Assembly (NCBI GenBank): GCA_017461225.1 | Contig: JAFTYV010000050.1 | Location: 1 to 39,576 of the forward strand | Direction of reading: 5' to 3' | Source: Candidatus Methanomethylophilaceae archaeon | GTDB taxonomy: Archaea; Thermoplasmatota; Thermoplasmata; Methanomassiliicoccales; Methanomethylophilaceae | Length of the DNA: 39,576 bases | Part shown: piece after piece, positions 21,116 to 29,701 of the stretch | Layout: every line of letters starts with the position of its first letter | Numbering within the stretch: the stretch's first letter is position 1 | Position numbers and translations under genes: made by a program | The notes under the pieces: model-generated | Told to the model about the DNA's origin: nothing | Databases searched by the model: none | The model's input: only the letters and a program-made list of their open reading frames with translations

Positions 21116-23818
21116 TCAGCAGGCGAAGTATCCCTTGGTCTTGAGCATGTGCTTCTTGACGAGGTGCGATCCGAAGAAGTACACGCATGCTATGAACGGC
21201 ATCCACAGCAGGGTGAACATCGGGATCGCGAGCATCTCGCCGTCGAATCCGGCGATGGCCGCCCAGAGGTCCCCGGTGAAGGGGAGGGTCGTACCGACGA
21301 CCAGCGCGATGATGGTCGTGGCCACCAGGATCTTGGAGGACCAGGCCTGGAAGAAGGGCAGCTTGTTGGTACGCACGATGTGGATCGACCACACCTGCAT
21401 CCAGTACTGCTCTATGCACCAGATGGACTGGAACAGGATCATGACGGCGGGCGCCGTGGTGCTGAGGTCGTCACCGCTGAGGACGGCGTCCATCGCGGTT
21501 CCGTATCCCTCGACGGGCACGGAGGCGAACACGACGAAGATCATGAACAGCCACGTCATTATATCGGTGATGGGGCACATCGGTCCGTACCTGAACATGA
21601 CCGACTTGAGGTTGTCCGGATCCCATGTGCGCGGCGTGCGGACGAACTCGTCCTCGACCTTGTCCCACGGGATGACCATGCAGGCGAAGTCGTTGATCAG
21701 GTTGAAGATCAGGATCATGATCGCGCCCATGGGTTCGAAGTTGAACAGGAGCGATCCGAGGATCAGCGAGAACATGTATCCGAAGTTGATCGAACCGATC
21801 ATCTTGACGTACTTGATGGTGTTGACGTAGACCTTCCTTCCCTCGATGGCCCCGGTCTTGAGGATTCCGAGGTCCTTCTCGAGGAGGATCATGCTGGCGG
21901 TCTCCTTGGCGATGTCGGAACCGGTGTCGACGGATATGCTCACGTCGGCGTTCTTCATGGCGACGACGTCGTTGATACCGTCACCCATGAGTCCCACGGT
22001 GTGTCCGTTGGCGCGGAGCGCGAGGACGATGCGGGACTTGTTGTCGGGCGTGAGGCGTGCGAATATGCTGGTGTTCTCCACGGCGGCCTTGAGCTCGTCG
22101 TCGCTCATCTCGTCGATCTGGGTTCCGATGAGGATGTTCTCCACATCCATGCCCAGCTCGTTGCAGACGTGCGCGGAGACGTACTCGTTGTCACCGGTGA
22201 GGACCTTGACCTCGATGCCGTACTCCCTCATGTCGCTGATCGCGACCTTGGCGGAGGGCTTGACGGGGTCGGTGAACACCATGAAACCCGCGAAGATCTG
22301 GTCGGACTCGTCCGCCGCGCTGAACTCGGTGCGGCCGACGGGCAGGTACTTGTGGGTGATACCGAGGACGCGCATGCCCTTCTGGCTGTACCACTCCACG
22401 AGCCCCAGGAGCTCGTTGGTCATCCTGTCATCGAGGGGCTGGATGTTCCTCTCCTCGTCCAGGTACCCGACGGAGATGGACAGGATCTCGGGAATGGCAC
22501 CCTTGGTGATCATCATGTTGACCTCGTCGTCCTTGTTGACGACGACGGTTGCCCTCCTCCTGACGAAGTCGAAGGGGACGTCGGCCACGTACGCGTAACT
22601 CTCCATCTCCTCGACGTCGAGGAACTCCTCGGCGTACTCGTCCAGCGCCCAGTCGATCTGGTTGGTCGAGGACTTCAGGTTGCCGCTGTTGAGGCAGGCC
22701 ATGAGCTCGACGGAGTGGCTGGGGTTGCCGTAGACGTCGTTGATGGTCTCGACGGAGATCCTGTTCTGGGTGAGGGTACCCGTCTTGTCGGAGCAGAGGA
22801 CGTCCATCGCACCGAAGTTCTGGATCGCGGTGGTGTCCTTGACGATGACCTTGTTCTTGGACATGTCCACCGCACCCTTGGCGAGGTTGGTGGAGACGAT
22901 GGTCGCCAGCATCTCGGGCATGAGTCCGATCGCCAGCGTCAGTGAGAACACGACGGCCTCCATGAAGCCGTCGAATGTGAACGTTCCCGCGTTGAGGTAG
23001 TCCTTGGCGATCATGATCAGGAACACGGGCGGGACCATGTACACCATGATCTTGATCAGGACGTTCGCGGTCTTCTTGCTGCCCTTGTCGAAGGTGGTTG
23101 CCGGACCCTTCTTGGAGAGCTTCTCCGTCATGGATCCGAATATGGTGTCGTCCCCGACCGCGACGACCACGGCCTCGGCGGAACCGCCGACGACGTTGGT
23201 CCCCATGAACGCCATGTTGTCGCATCCGAGGATCTGCTCACAGTCGTTGGTGTGGGCGTACTTGGTCACACCCCCGGACTCGCCAGTCAAGGCGGACTGG
23301 TCGACCTTGAGGTGGTTGGAGCTGACGATCCTCACATCGGCGGGGACCATGTCACCCGTGTCGAGGATGATGATGTCCCCCACGACGAGCTCCTTCGAGT
23401 CGATCTCGGTCTCCACACCCTCACGGCGGACCGTGATGATCGTGGTGACCATGCTCACCAGTTTGGCCGCGGCCTTGCTGCTCCGCGTCTCCTGGACGAA
23501 AGTCATCGTACCGCTCACTAGGATGAGGGTTGTGAGGATGACGAAGTAGATGATGTCCGGATCAAGGACCATCCAAAGAATGTCGATTACTGCTAAGGCG
23601 ATTATGAATACGTTTACGAATGAGTGATAAAGTCTCTTGAGTACCACGTGCTTGTTGTGGTTAGTGACCTCGTTCTTACCGTATTTGATACGGGATGTCG
23701 TGATCTCCTCATTGTAGTGTCCTTCCGGCCTACTGTCGTACTCGCTCATGACGGACGCGGCGTCCTTCGACGCTGCGCTCCTCATTCTCTGTTCAATAGT
23801 CGACGAACCATTTACCAC
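21116..23818 (-). CDS. mgtA: P-type ATPase, Mg2+-importing (P3B, MgtA-like)
   Basis: A 900-residue membrane pump. The actuator motif TGES is near residue 179, the membrane motif GLMPEML near 298, the phosphorylation site DKTGT near 344, TGDN near 540, and GDGIND in the hinge. The GLMPEMLATIVSTNLAKGAV segment and the C-terminal helices fit bacterial MgtA/MgtB better than Ca2+ or heavy-metal pumps, so it probably drives Mg2+ into the cell. The first codon is GTG at 23818, matching a near-leaderless transcript from the TATA box at about 23841-23848. An ATG 11 codons later is an alternative. No MgtC-like partner is visible. Substrate is inferred from family motifs. Confidence 0.85.
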   Translation of the reverse strand: MVNGSSTIEQRMRSAASKDAASVMSEYDSRPEGHYNEEITTSRIKYGKNEVTNHNKHVVLKRLYHSFVNVFIIALAVIDILWMVLDPDIIYFVILTTLILVSGTMTFVQETRSSKAAAKLVSMVTTIITVRREGVETEIDSKELVVGDIIILDTGDMVPADVRIVSSNHLKVDQSALTGESGGVTKYAHTNDCEQILGCDNMAFMGTNVVGGSAEAVVVAVGDDTIFGSMTEKLSKKGPATTFDKGSKKTANVLIKIMVYMVPPVFLIMIAKDYLNAGTFTFDGFMEAVVFSLTLAIGLMPEMLATIVSTNLAKGAVDMSKNKVIVKDTTAIQNFGAMDVLCSDKTGTLTQNRISVETINDVYGNPSHSVELMACLNSGNLKSSTNQIDWALDEYAEEFLDVEEMESYAYVADVPFDFVRRRATVVVNKDDEVNMMITKGAIPEILSISVGYLDEERNIQPLDDRMTNELLGLVEWYSQKGMRVLGITHKYLPVGRTEFSAADESDQIFAGFMVFTDPVKPSAKVAISDMREYGIEVKVLTGDNEYVSAHVCNELGMDVENILIGTQIDEMSDDELKAAVENTSIFARLTPDNKSRIVLALRANGHTVGLMGDGINDVVAMKNADVSISVDTGSDIAKETASMILLEKDLGILKTGAIEGRKVYVNTIKYVKMIGSINFGYMFSLILGSLLFNFEPMGAIMILIFNLINDFACMVIPWDKVEDEFVRTPRTWDPDNLKSVMFRYGPMCPITDIMTWLFMIFVVFASVPVEGYGTAMDAVLSGDDLSTTAPAVMILFQSIWCIEQYWMQVWSIHIVRTNKLPFFQAWSSKILVATTIIALVVGTTLPFTGDLWAAIAGFDGEMLAIPMFTLLWMPFIACVYFFGSHLVKKHMLKTKGYFAC

Positions 23819-23837
23819 GACCGTGGGATGGGGTAGT

Positions 23838-23850
23838 CGTATTTAAATGG
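23838..23850 (-). promoter_or_regulatory. TATA box of the Mg2+ ATPase gene
   Basis: CATTTAAATACGA on the minus strand is placed to start RNA at about 23819, next to the GTG start at 23818. This suggests a leaderless message. Confidence 0.5.
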
Positions 23851-23856
23851 GGTATC

Positions 23857-24026
23857 CCCCGGGGAGGTACGGGCGGTACCGATGACCGGACCGTCCGGGT
23901 GGACGTCGGATCCGTACGCCGGAGGCTCCCGGGGGCGAAAGTAATAATAACTAGTTGTCGAAGGGACCGTCACCGGCACGGTCGGCACCGCACCGGGGGA
24001 CGGTCCACGGGGCCGCGGACCCCGTT
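23857..24026. other. Cluster of strong hairpins between desulfoferrodoxin and the Mg2+ ATPase
   Basis: Three stem-loops follow the desulfoferrodoxin stop on the minus strand. A 6-bp ACGGGG/CCCCGT stem lies at 24007-24025. A two-tier hairpin at 23964-24006 has an outer 8-bp GGACCGTC/GACGGTCC stem and an inner 10-pair stem with a CGGC loop. Next comes an AT-rich stretch (23941-23955), then a large closure of CCCCCGGGGAG near 23857 with CTCCCGGGGG near 23935, enclosing smaller palindromes. The first two plus the AT-rich stretch could form a terminator. The third is unexplained and lies upstream of the ATPase promoter. Confidence 0.45.
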
Positions 24027-24034
24027 GCGACGGT

Positions 24035-24409
24035 TCACTGGTTGGACTTCCAGAGGCCGTGCTTGTTGCAGTACTCCCATGCGGTGATCTCCGCCGCATC
24101 GGTCCTGAAGAACGCCTCGGGTGCGTCGCCGGGCTTGAGGTATTTCCTCATGAGCACGCCGTCGGCGCAGATCTGGATGTAGATGATGTAGTGGTCGTCC
24201 GCCATGGGGTGGGCGGTCTCCTTGCCGACCTTGACGAGCACGCCGCCGTCGACCTTCTCGATGTAGGGGACGTGTTTCTCCTTGACGTAGTCCTCGGTCT
24301 TGGCCTCCACGGGCTGCATCGGCTCCCCGCAGCACTTGGGGAGGCATCCTCCCTTGAAGATGAGTTCGACAGCGGGTCCGCACTTGGCACAGACGTATGT
24401 TCTGGACAT
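24035..24409 (-). CDS. dfx: Desulfoferrodoxin (2Fe superoxide reductase)
   Basis: A 124-residue cytosolic enzyme that reduces superoxide to peroxide without making oxygen, typical of strict anaerobes. The N-terminal desulforedoxin domain has its four cysteines (YVCAKC and LPKCCGEPM) for the rubredoxin-like iron. The C-terminal domain keeps the active-site ligands: His in EKHVPYIEK, two His in HPMADDHY, and Cys and His in CNKHGLW. The ATG at 24409 is chosen because GAGGT lies seven bases upstream and a TATA box (about 24443-24450) predicts an RNA start near 24420. Nothing looks damaged. Confidence 0.93.
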   Translation of the reverse strand: MSRTYVCAKCGPAVELIFKGGCLPKCCGEPMQPVEAKTEDYVKEKHVPYIEKVDGGVLVKVGKETAHPMADDHYIIYIQICADGVLMRKYLKPGDAPEAFFRTDAAEITAWEYCNKHGLWKSNQ

Positions 24410-24440
24410 TTCTAACCTCGGTGTGTAGTCCGAGTTAGGT

Positions 24441-24450
24441 GATATATTAC
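24441..24450. promoter_or_regulatory. Shared AT-rich element in a divergent promoter
   Basis: GATATATTAC reads as a TATA-like element on both strands and lies between the divergent desulfoferrodoxin and hypothetical genes. Distances to both starts (about 35-45 bases) fit archaeal promoters. Confidence 0.4.
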
Positions 24451-24489
24451 GGTTGCCGGGATGCTCGGGGAAGTTAAGTGCCATATAAG

Positions 24490-25140
24490 ATGCGGTCGTT
24501 CACACCGTACATGGATGTGCCCGCGTTCTTCACGTCGTTCCGCGACGGTTCCATGGTCGTCACCGACCACCGCTTCGAGGGGACCCTCCCGGTGACCGGC
24601 GACAGGTGGTCGCCGTTCGGGGAGGCGACGTCGGCGGGCACCGTGCGCGAGGCCAGGGCGCCGGCCGTCGTCGTCGACTGCGAGAGCCTCCGGAGGAGGA
24701 CGTTCACCGAGGGGGTGCTCAAGGGCATGAGGGTCCGCGGTGCGGACATATGGTTCATGACGCACATCGAGTTCGTCGAGGACCTGTTCGACGCGTTCAA
24801 CACCAGTGCGGAGATGGTCCTCGCACCGTACCACACCACCGCATCGGATGCGGAGCTGGAGGACATGCACAGCGTGTCGGACTGCCTGATCCACGTGGTG
24901 TACGTCGTGAGGGGGAGGTGCGTGACGAGGCGCGGGGGCACGGACCGGGTCACCCGCGTGCTGGAGGACCTGTCGGACCTCGGGTTCTACAGGACCTGCG
25001 TCCTGGACACCGACGACTCCCTGCCGCTCCACGAGTGGGAGCTGGTGCGCGAGGACTACCCGTCCGCGGTACCGTTCACTGGTTCCGGCCGCACGGACGC
25101 CCTCGGGTTCCCCACCAGGGTAGTGCCCTTCAGGGTCTGA
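24490..25140 (+). CDS. Conserved-looking protein of unknown function
   Basis: I do not recognise this 216-residue protein with confidence. It is soluble, with no signal peptide or membrane helix, and has alternating hydrophobic strands such as APAVVVDCE, ADIWFMTHIEFVEDLFDAF, AEMVLAPYHT, CLIHVVYVVRG and FYRTCVLDTDD. The strand-helix alternation hints at a TIM-barrel or Rossmann-like fold, perhaps distantly like HisA-type proteins; this is weak. The ATG at 24490 or a GTG at 24478 may be the start. It overlaps the convergent Fe-S flavoprotein gene by 11 bases. Codon use matches its neighbours, so it is not an obvious recent import. Confidence 0.65.
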   Translation: MRSFTPYMDVPAFFTSFRDGSMVVTDHRFEGTLPVTGDRWSPFGEATSAGTVREARAPAVVVDCESLRRRTFTEGVLKGMRVRGADIWFMTHIEFVEDLFDAFNTSAEMVLAPYHTTASDAELEDMHSVSDCLIHVVYVVRGRCVTRRGGTDRVTRVLEDLSDLGFYRTCVLDTDDSLPLHEWELVREDYPSAVPFTGSGRTDALGFPTRVVPFRV

Positions 25141-25663
25141 GGACGGAATCGAGGAACGAACGGACCGCCTCCGGGGCGCCGTCCGAACCGACACGGTCGG
25201 TGTCCGGGAACCCCATGTGCCCCAGCCAGTCCATGCGCGTGGTTATCGAGAACGCCCTGAGGATCGAGACGGTGTTGTCGAACCTGGGCTCCGGTCCACC
25301 TCCGCACAGGAGGGCGACGACCCCCGCGGGGTGCGGGAGGTCACGGTCGTACCAGTAGGGCTGGAAGCGGTCCAGGAACGTCTTGATCAGCGACGAGGGA
25401 CCGCTGAAGTGCACGGGGGATGTCAGGACCAGGAGGTCCGCTTCGCGGAACAGCCCGTAGACGCGGTCCATGTCGTCGTCGATCACGCACGGTCCGCCGG
25501 CGCATGCGCCGCAGTCCGTGCAGTGGCGGAGGTCCATCGTGTGTGGCAGGACCGTCTCCACGTCGTATCCCATGGACGCGAGGTGCTCCCCCGCGGACGT
25601 GCACATGCACATGGTGACCCCGTCGGGTCTGGCGCTACCGCACACTATCAGGGCTCTCGGCAT
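25130..25663 (-). CDS. Iron-sulfur flavoprotein / NADPH-dependent FMN reductase family
   Basis: A 177-residue flavodoxin-fold protein. The FMN phosphate loop is CGSARPDGVT near the N-terminus. The flavin-contact motif LTSPVHFSGPSSLIKTFLDRF lies near residue 80. CTDCGACAGGPC near residue 48 provides a compact four-cysteine motif as in methanogen iron-sulfur flavoproteins (Isf), which carry FMN and a [4Fe-4S] cluster and are linked to oxygen or peroxide defence. The nearby superoxide reductase gene fits that role. A shared flavodoxin-fold reductase without a cluster is the alternative. Confidence 0.82.
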   Translation of the reverse strand: MPRALIVCGSARPDGVTMCMCTSAGEHLASMGYDVETVLPHTMDLRHCTDCGACAGGPCVIDDDMDRVYGLFREADLLVLTSPVHFSGPSSLIKTFLDRFQPYWYDRDLPHPAGVVALLCGGGPEPRFDNTVSILRAFSITTRMDWLGHMGFPDTDRVGSDGAPEAVRSFLDSVLRP

Positions 25664-25723
25664 GCATCCCGATACGGCATATGGATATAGTTAGATGTCC
25701 CCCGTCCGGCCGGTCAATGCACC

Positions 25724-25736
25724 ATTCTATATAGGC
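25724..25736 (+). promoter_or_regulatory. TATA box of the G1P dehydrogenase gene
   Basis: ATTCTATATAGGC predicts an RNA start about five bases before the ATG at 25762, so the message is almost leaderless. Confidence 0.55.
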
Positions 25737-25761
25737 ACCGACGCCTTTCACCGTCCCAGGG

Positions 25762-26823
25762 ATGCATATGGATATTTTCGAGAAGGCCAAGATGGTTGAG
25801 TTCCCCAGGAACGTCGTTGCGGGCCACGATGTGCTCGGGGAGGTCAGGACCGTCTGCTCCGGACTGCACTCCGACCGTGTCGGGACCATAATCGCGGGTA
25901 GGAACACCATGGAGGCCGCGGGCAACGCGGTGAGGGACCACATGGACGGTTACGACATCGACGTGTGCCTGGTCGGCGACGCCACCACGGACAACGTCCT
26001 CAAGGCGGAGGACCAGGTCCGCGAGTTCGGATCCAGGTTCATAATAGCGGTCGGGGGCGGCAGCAAGATCGACACCGCCAAGATCGTGTCCAAGGAGCTC
26101 GACCTGCCCTTCATCAGCGTCCCCACGTCCGCTGCCCACGACGGCATCACGTCCAACAGGGCCTCGCTCAAGTCCAACATGGGGTCCAAGTCCGTCACGT
26201 CCGCATCCCCCATGGGCGTCGTCGCCGACACCGGCGTCATCGCGAAGGCCCCCTACCGCCTGCTGGCGTCCGGATGCGCCGACGTCCTGTCCAACCTGAC
26301 GGCCCTCCGCGACTGGGACTTCGCCAGGAGGCTCAGGAACGTCCCGTTCAGCAGATCCGCGTACGCGCTCTCCAGGATGGCCGCGGAGTCCATCCTCGAC
26401 GACTGCGGGCTCATCAAGCCCAACCTCGAGGAGAGCGTCTGGCACGCGATCAAACCCATCATTATTTCAGGATTCTCCATGTGCCTGGCCGGCAGCTCCA
26501 GACCCACGAGCGGCGCCGAGCACATGATATCGCACATGATCGACCTCAGATGCCCCGGAAGGGCCCTTCACGGTGAACAGTGCGGGGTCGCATCGATCCT
26601 GACCATGTACCTCCACGGAGGGGACTGGCAGCAGATCAGGGACACGCTCGAGATCATAGGCGCCCCCACCACGGCGGCGCAGCTCGGGCTGAGCGACGAG
26701 GAGCTGATCGACGCGATGGTGCACGCCCACGAGATAAGGACCGACAGGTTCACGATCCTGGGCGACAAGGGCATCAGCGAGCAGGTGGCCGAGACGGTCG
26801 CCCGCAGCACTGGTGTGATCTGA
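25762..26823 (+). CDS. egsA: sn-glycerol-1-phosphate dehydrogenase
   Basis: A 353-residue NAD(P)H-dependent zinc enzyme that reduces dihydroxyacetone phosphate to sn-glycerol-1-phosphate, the first step toward archaeal ether lipids. The nucleotide motif IAVGGGSKIDTAK lies near residue 95. SVPTSAAHDGITSNRAS follows. Zinc ligands are probably the Asp of HDG and the His residues of GAEHMISH and LHGEQCG. Length is normal. A Met two codons further is an alternative start. It is followed after nine bases by the UPF0179 gene. This gene is a strong archaeal marker. Confidence 0.93.
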   Translation: MHMDIFEKAKMVEFPRNVVAGHDVLGEVRTVCSGLHSDRVGTIIAGRNTMEAAGNAVRDHMDGYDIDVCLVGDATTDNVLKAEDQVREFGSRFIIAVGGGSKIDTAKIVSKELDLPFISVPTSAAHDGITSNRASLKSNMGSKSVTSASPMGVVADTGVIAKAPYRLLASGCADVLSNLTALRDWDFARRLRNVPFSRSAYALSRMAAESILDDCGLIKPNLEESVWHAIKPIIISGFSMCLAGSSRPTSGAEHMISHMIDLRCPGRALHGEQCGVASILTMYLHGGDWQQIRDTLEIIGAPTTAAQLGLSDEELIDAMVHAHEIRTDRFTILGDKGISEQVAETVARSTGVI

Positions 26824-26832
26824 GGTGATTCA

Positions 26833-27261
26833 ATGGCACTTATAACGTTGCTCGGAAAGGCCCATGCCGAGGTCGGCAGGGAGTTCTACTACATGGGACC
26901 GCTCACCGAATGCAAGGACTGCAGGCTCAAGGGGGTGTGCTTCAACCTGGAACCGGGATCCAAGTACAGGGTCGTGGAGGTCAGGTCGCAGCAGCACGAC
27001 TGTCACGAGTTCGACGGGGACTCCGTCACGGCGGTCAGCGTCGAGAAGGTCCCCACGGCCGCGGCCGTCCCGAAGAAGCTCGCCATCGAGGGCAGCGTCA
27101 TAACCTTCCAGGAGTCGAAGTGCGAGAACATAGGGTGCCCCAACCACCACCTCTGCCACGCGGTGGGCAAGAGGGATGGTGGGAAGTACTCCGTGACCGC
27201 CGTGAAGGGCGATCTGGAGTGCCCCCTCGGGGCGAAGATGGTTTCGGTCGACCTGTTCTGA
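26833..27261 (+). CDS. UPF0179 family protein
   Basis: A 142-residue archaeal protein of unknown role. It carries conserved cysteine groups, TECKDCRLKGVC near residue 27 and CENIGCPNHHLC near 98, plus CPLGAK near the end, which suggests metal or Fe-S binding. The start MALITLLGKAHAEVGREFYYMGP matches the family. It follows egsA by nine bases and is probably cotranscribed. The stop lies 10 bases from the convergent purC stop. Confidence 0.88.
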   Translation: MALITLLGKAHAEVGREFYYMGPLTECKDCRLKGVCFNLEPGSKYRVVEVRSQQHDCHEFDGDSVTAVSVEKVPTAAAVPKKLAIEGSVITFQESKCENIGCPNHHLCHAVGKRDGGKYSVTAVKGDLECPLGAKMVSVDLF

Positions 27262-27271
27262 GGGGTCCCCC

Positions 27272-28174
27272 TCAGAAGGTCTCCCCGGTGATCCTCTCGT
27301 ACATGTCGACGTAGAGCCTGCTCACGCGGTCGACGATGTCCTGGGGGAGCGCGGGGATGTCGGGCTCCTCGGCGCCCGCGTCGCGTGCGTCGTAGAGCGC
27401 CTTGTGGTAACCGGACTCGCGGTAGTACTGGCGGACGAACTCCTTGGAGAGCTCGACGATGTTGCCCCTGGCGTACTCGTCGGCGTCCCACCAGCGGTCC
27501 TCGTCGAGGGTGCCGAAGGTGTCGATGACCATGAGCCTCCTCTCCTTGTCGAAGGCGAACTCCTTCTTGCCGTCGCAGTGGATGAGCCCGCGCTTGCCGG
27601 CCTCCCTCTCGATGATGGCATCGACCCTGAGGACGGTGTCCTTGATCTCCTGGATCTCGGCGTCGGTGAGTCCGGCCATCTCCTTGGCCTCGGCCTCGGT
27701 GAGGTTCATGTCGTGCTCCTCCAGCTTCGTGGTGAACTCGATGAAGGGCGTGGGGAGCCTCTCGCCGCGTACGACCTCGTGACCCGCGGGGAAACCGAGG
27801 TCCTCGACCGCGACCTTCCCGGACTTGATCCTGTCCAGGAGGGAACCGGCGGCGTAGTACCTGCAGATGACCTCGAGGGGGATCAGGTAGTTGGTGGTCG
27901 TGGTGTCGATCTTGTCGTAGTCCCTGATGATGTCGACCCTCTTCACCCTCATGGTGTTCTGGGAGGGCTCGCTCAGGTAGTGGTTGTTGATGCCCTCCTT
28001 GGTGAGGAGGTTGAACCAGTACTTCGCGGTCCTGCAGAGCGTCGCTCCCTTGTGGGGGACCTGCGAGGGGATGATCTTGTCGAAAACCGAGATGTTGTCC
28101 GTGTAGGCGAACTCGAGCGTGTCGTCGTCCACCTTGTAGACCTCCTTGACCTTCCCGGTCATGATGTGCTCCAT
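27272..28174 (-). CDS. purC: Phosphoribosylaminoimidazole-succinocarboxamide synthase
   Basis: A 300-residue SAICAR synthetase of purine biosynthesis, joining CAIR and aspartate with ATP. The N-terminal GKVKEVYKVDDDTLEFAYTDNISVFD, the middle LIPLEVICRYYAAGSLL and the C-terminal VIDTFGTLDEDRWW are characteristic. I use the ATG at 28174 (MEHIM) because a TATA-like TAAATA about 27 bases upstream would give a nearly leaderless message. An in-frame ATG at 28213 would add 13 residues with no family match. Length fits the longer archaeal/plant-like form of the enzyme. Confidence 0.9.
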   Translation of the reverse strand: MEHIMTGKVKEVYKVDDDTLEFAYTDNISVFDKIIPSQVPHKGATLCRTAKYWFNLLTKEGINNHYLSEPSQNTMRVKRVDIIRDYDKIDTTTTNYLIPLEVICRYYAAGSLLDRIKSGKVAVEDLGFPAGHEVVRGERLPTPFIEFTTKLEEHDMNLTEAEAKEMAGLTDAEIQEIKDTVLRVDAIIEREAGKRGLIHCDGKKEFAFDKERRLMVIDTFGTLDEDRWWDADEYARGNIVELSKEFVRQYYRESGYHKALYDARDAGAEEPDIPALPQDIVDRVSRLYVDMYERITGETF

Positions 28175-28345
28175 GTCTACCCGGAACGCTCCTGCGTATT
28201 TACCTAATCGCATGGCGGGGACCCCCGGGGACCGGTACGGGTGCCGCCGCGGACCGCGACGGTGTGTGGCAGGGGGACCGTGTGACCATGCGGCTGTGCC
28301 GGTATGTGGACGATAGGAATTGAGTTTCATGTTGATTTTACGTCA

Positions 28346-28426
28346 TTGGATGTCCACGGACACAACGTCCTATATATATTGGATGCAACACCAACGAATT
28401 AAATAGACATTGGATTAATCATCCAA
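28346..28426 (+). promoter_or_regulatory. Promoter and operator of ABC importer operon 1
   Basis: The palindrome TTGGATTAATCATCCAA at 28410-28426 lies between a TATA box (TTAAATA, about 28398-28405) and the ATG at 28438, where a bound repressor would block transcription. Two further TTGGAT half-sites lie at 28346 and 28379, the latter in TTGGATGCAACACCAA. An identical 17-bp palindrome, in the same relation to TATA and start, precedes importer operon 2 at 39044-39060. The regulator is not in the window; a DtxR-, Fur- or other metal-type repressor is a guess. Confidence 0.75.
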
Positions 28427-28437
28427 CACTGATTGGT

Positions 28438-29697
28438 ATGGAGTCCAAGAAGATTATTGCGATATTCGCCGTGGTCATCATCGTGGCCGCGGCAGGTGCC
28501 TTCGCGATCTCCGCCCTCATGAGTGACGATGATTCATTCGCAGAGGCCGGGGACCAGGGGGCCGTGTTTGGGAACGCCGACGGGGACTGCGAAGTGGACA
28601 GCAGGGACATCGAACTCATCGAGGCGATCATAGCCGGAGAGTACGATGCCGCCGACTACCCGTTCGCCGATGCCAACTGCGACGGCACCGTCGACGAGAA
28701 GGATGTGTCCATGACCGAGGACATCATCGACAGGAAGAACATGAGGGTCAACGTCCTCGATGTCAACGGGGACATCATCAGCGTCCAGTTCCCCGTCACC
28801 AAGGTCATGGTCACCGGGGGAACCAACAGCAGGGTCATGACCGCCGTCCTCGGTATCGAGGACATCATGGTCGCGGCCTACGTCGGATCCACCATCGACC
28901 GCGTCATGGACAAGACGCTCTACAGCTACATCGACCAGGGCAAGATCCTCGCCCTCTCCGGTGACAACACCGCCGCCGACTTCGACGAGCTCTCCAAGCT
29001 CGACTTCGGAACCGCCATCATCGAGGAGGACGCCATGTCCGACGACAACATCAAAACCCTCCAGAGCTGGGGTGTCGACGTCCTCGAGATGAACCTCACG
29101 GGTGCGTTCGAGACCATGGGTGTCATCTCCACCATCGGTATCCTCACCGGTGACGAGGACAGGGCCAACGACTACTACGACTACTGCGAGGACCTGTACG
29201 ACACGATCGAGAAGAACCTCGGCGACAAGTTCGGCGAGACCACGGTCATGTGCGCCACCATGAGCAACTCCGTCAGCGGTACGCTGTCCGACTACTACGC
29301 CGCGACCATCATCGCAGGCGGCAACAACCTCGCCGACTGGGAGGACAAGACCAAGAAGTTCAACGTCGGGGACACCTGGCTCCTGGACCCCAAGTACCAG
29401 AGCGAGTACATGTTCCACTTCAAATCCCTCACCTACGAGTCCGAGCCCTCCACCGCGGACCTCGACAAGTACCGCAAGTACTTCGAGAACACCTCCGCGT
29501 ACAAGGACGGGAAGTACTACCTGATCAACGGTCTCTGCCCCACCCCCGTGAGGGTCGCCTACATGGCCGAGCTCCTCAACCCCGAGTGCTTCGACGAGGG
29601 CTGGGCCGACAAGATCCACCAGAAGTACTTCGACCAGTTCATCGAGGGTTCCGACTGGGATGTGACCGAACACAACAGCTGGTGGTCCGTCGCCTGA
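28438..29697 (+). CDS. ABC transporter substrate-binding protein with N-terminal dockerin-like module (operon 1)
   Basis: A 419-residue extracytoplasmic protein. An uncleaved-looking hydrophobic anchor (about residues 5-28) is followed by an acidic linker. Two dockerin type I calcium loops come next: N46-x-D48-x-D50...D57 and D78-x-N80-x-D82-G...D89. From about residue 105 the FecB/BtuF-type helical-backbone binding domain begins (VMVTGGTNSRVMTAVLG; later YYAATIIAGGNNLADWED). It should deliver iron, heme, corrinoid or a similar chelate to the permeases encoded downstream. The dockerin insert is not part of normal FecB proteins. First gene of the operon, directly under the palindromic operator. 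Confidence 0.88.
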   Translation: MESKKIIAIFAVVIIVAAAGAFAISALMSDDDSFAEAGDQGAVFGNADGDCEVDSRDIELIEAIIAGEYDAADYPFADANCDGTVDEKDVSMTEDIIDRKNMRVNVLDVNGDIISVQFPVTKVMVTGGTNSRVMTAVLGIEDIMVAAYVGSTIDRVMDKTLYSYIDQGKILALSGDNTAADFDELSKLDFGTAIIEEDAMSDDNIKTLQSWGVDVLEMNLTGAFETMGVISTIGILTGDEDRANDYYDYCEDLYDTIEKNLGDKFGETTVMCATMSNSVSGTLSDYYAATIIAGGNNLADWEDKTKKFNVGDTWLLDPKYQSEYMFHFKSLTYESEPSTADLDKYRKYFENTSAYKDGKYYLINGLCPTPVRVAYMAELLNPECFDEGWADKIHQKYFDQFIEGSDWDVTEHNSWWSVA

Positions 29698-29701
29698 AAC
29701 C

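Noticed and set aside
20972-22945. Long plus-strand open frame of about 650 codons opposite the Mg2+ ATPase gene
   Set aside because: It is the complement of a full-length P-type ATPase with all motifs. Its translation is rich in Asp, Gly, Val and His with no domain, as expected from antisense of this codon bias.
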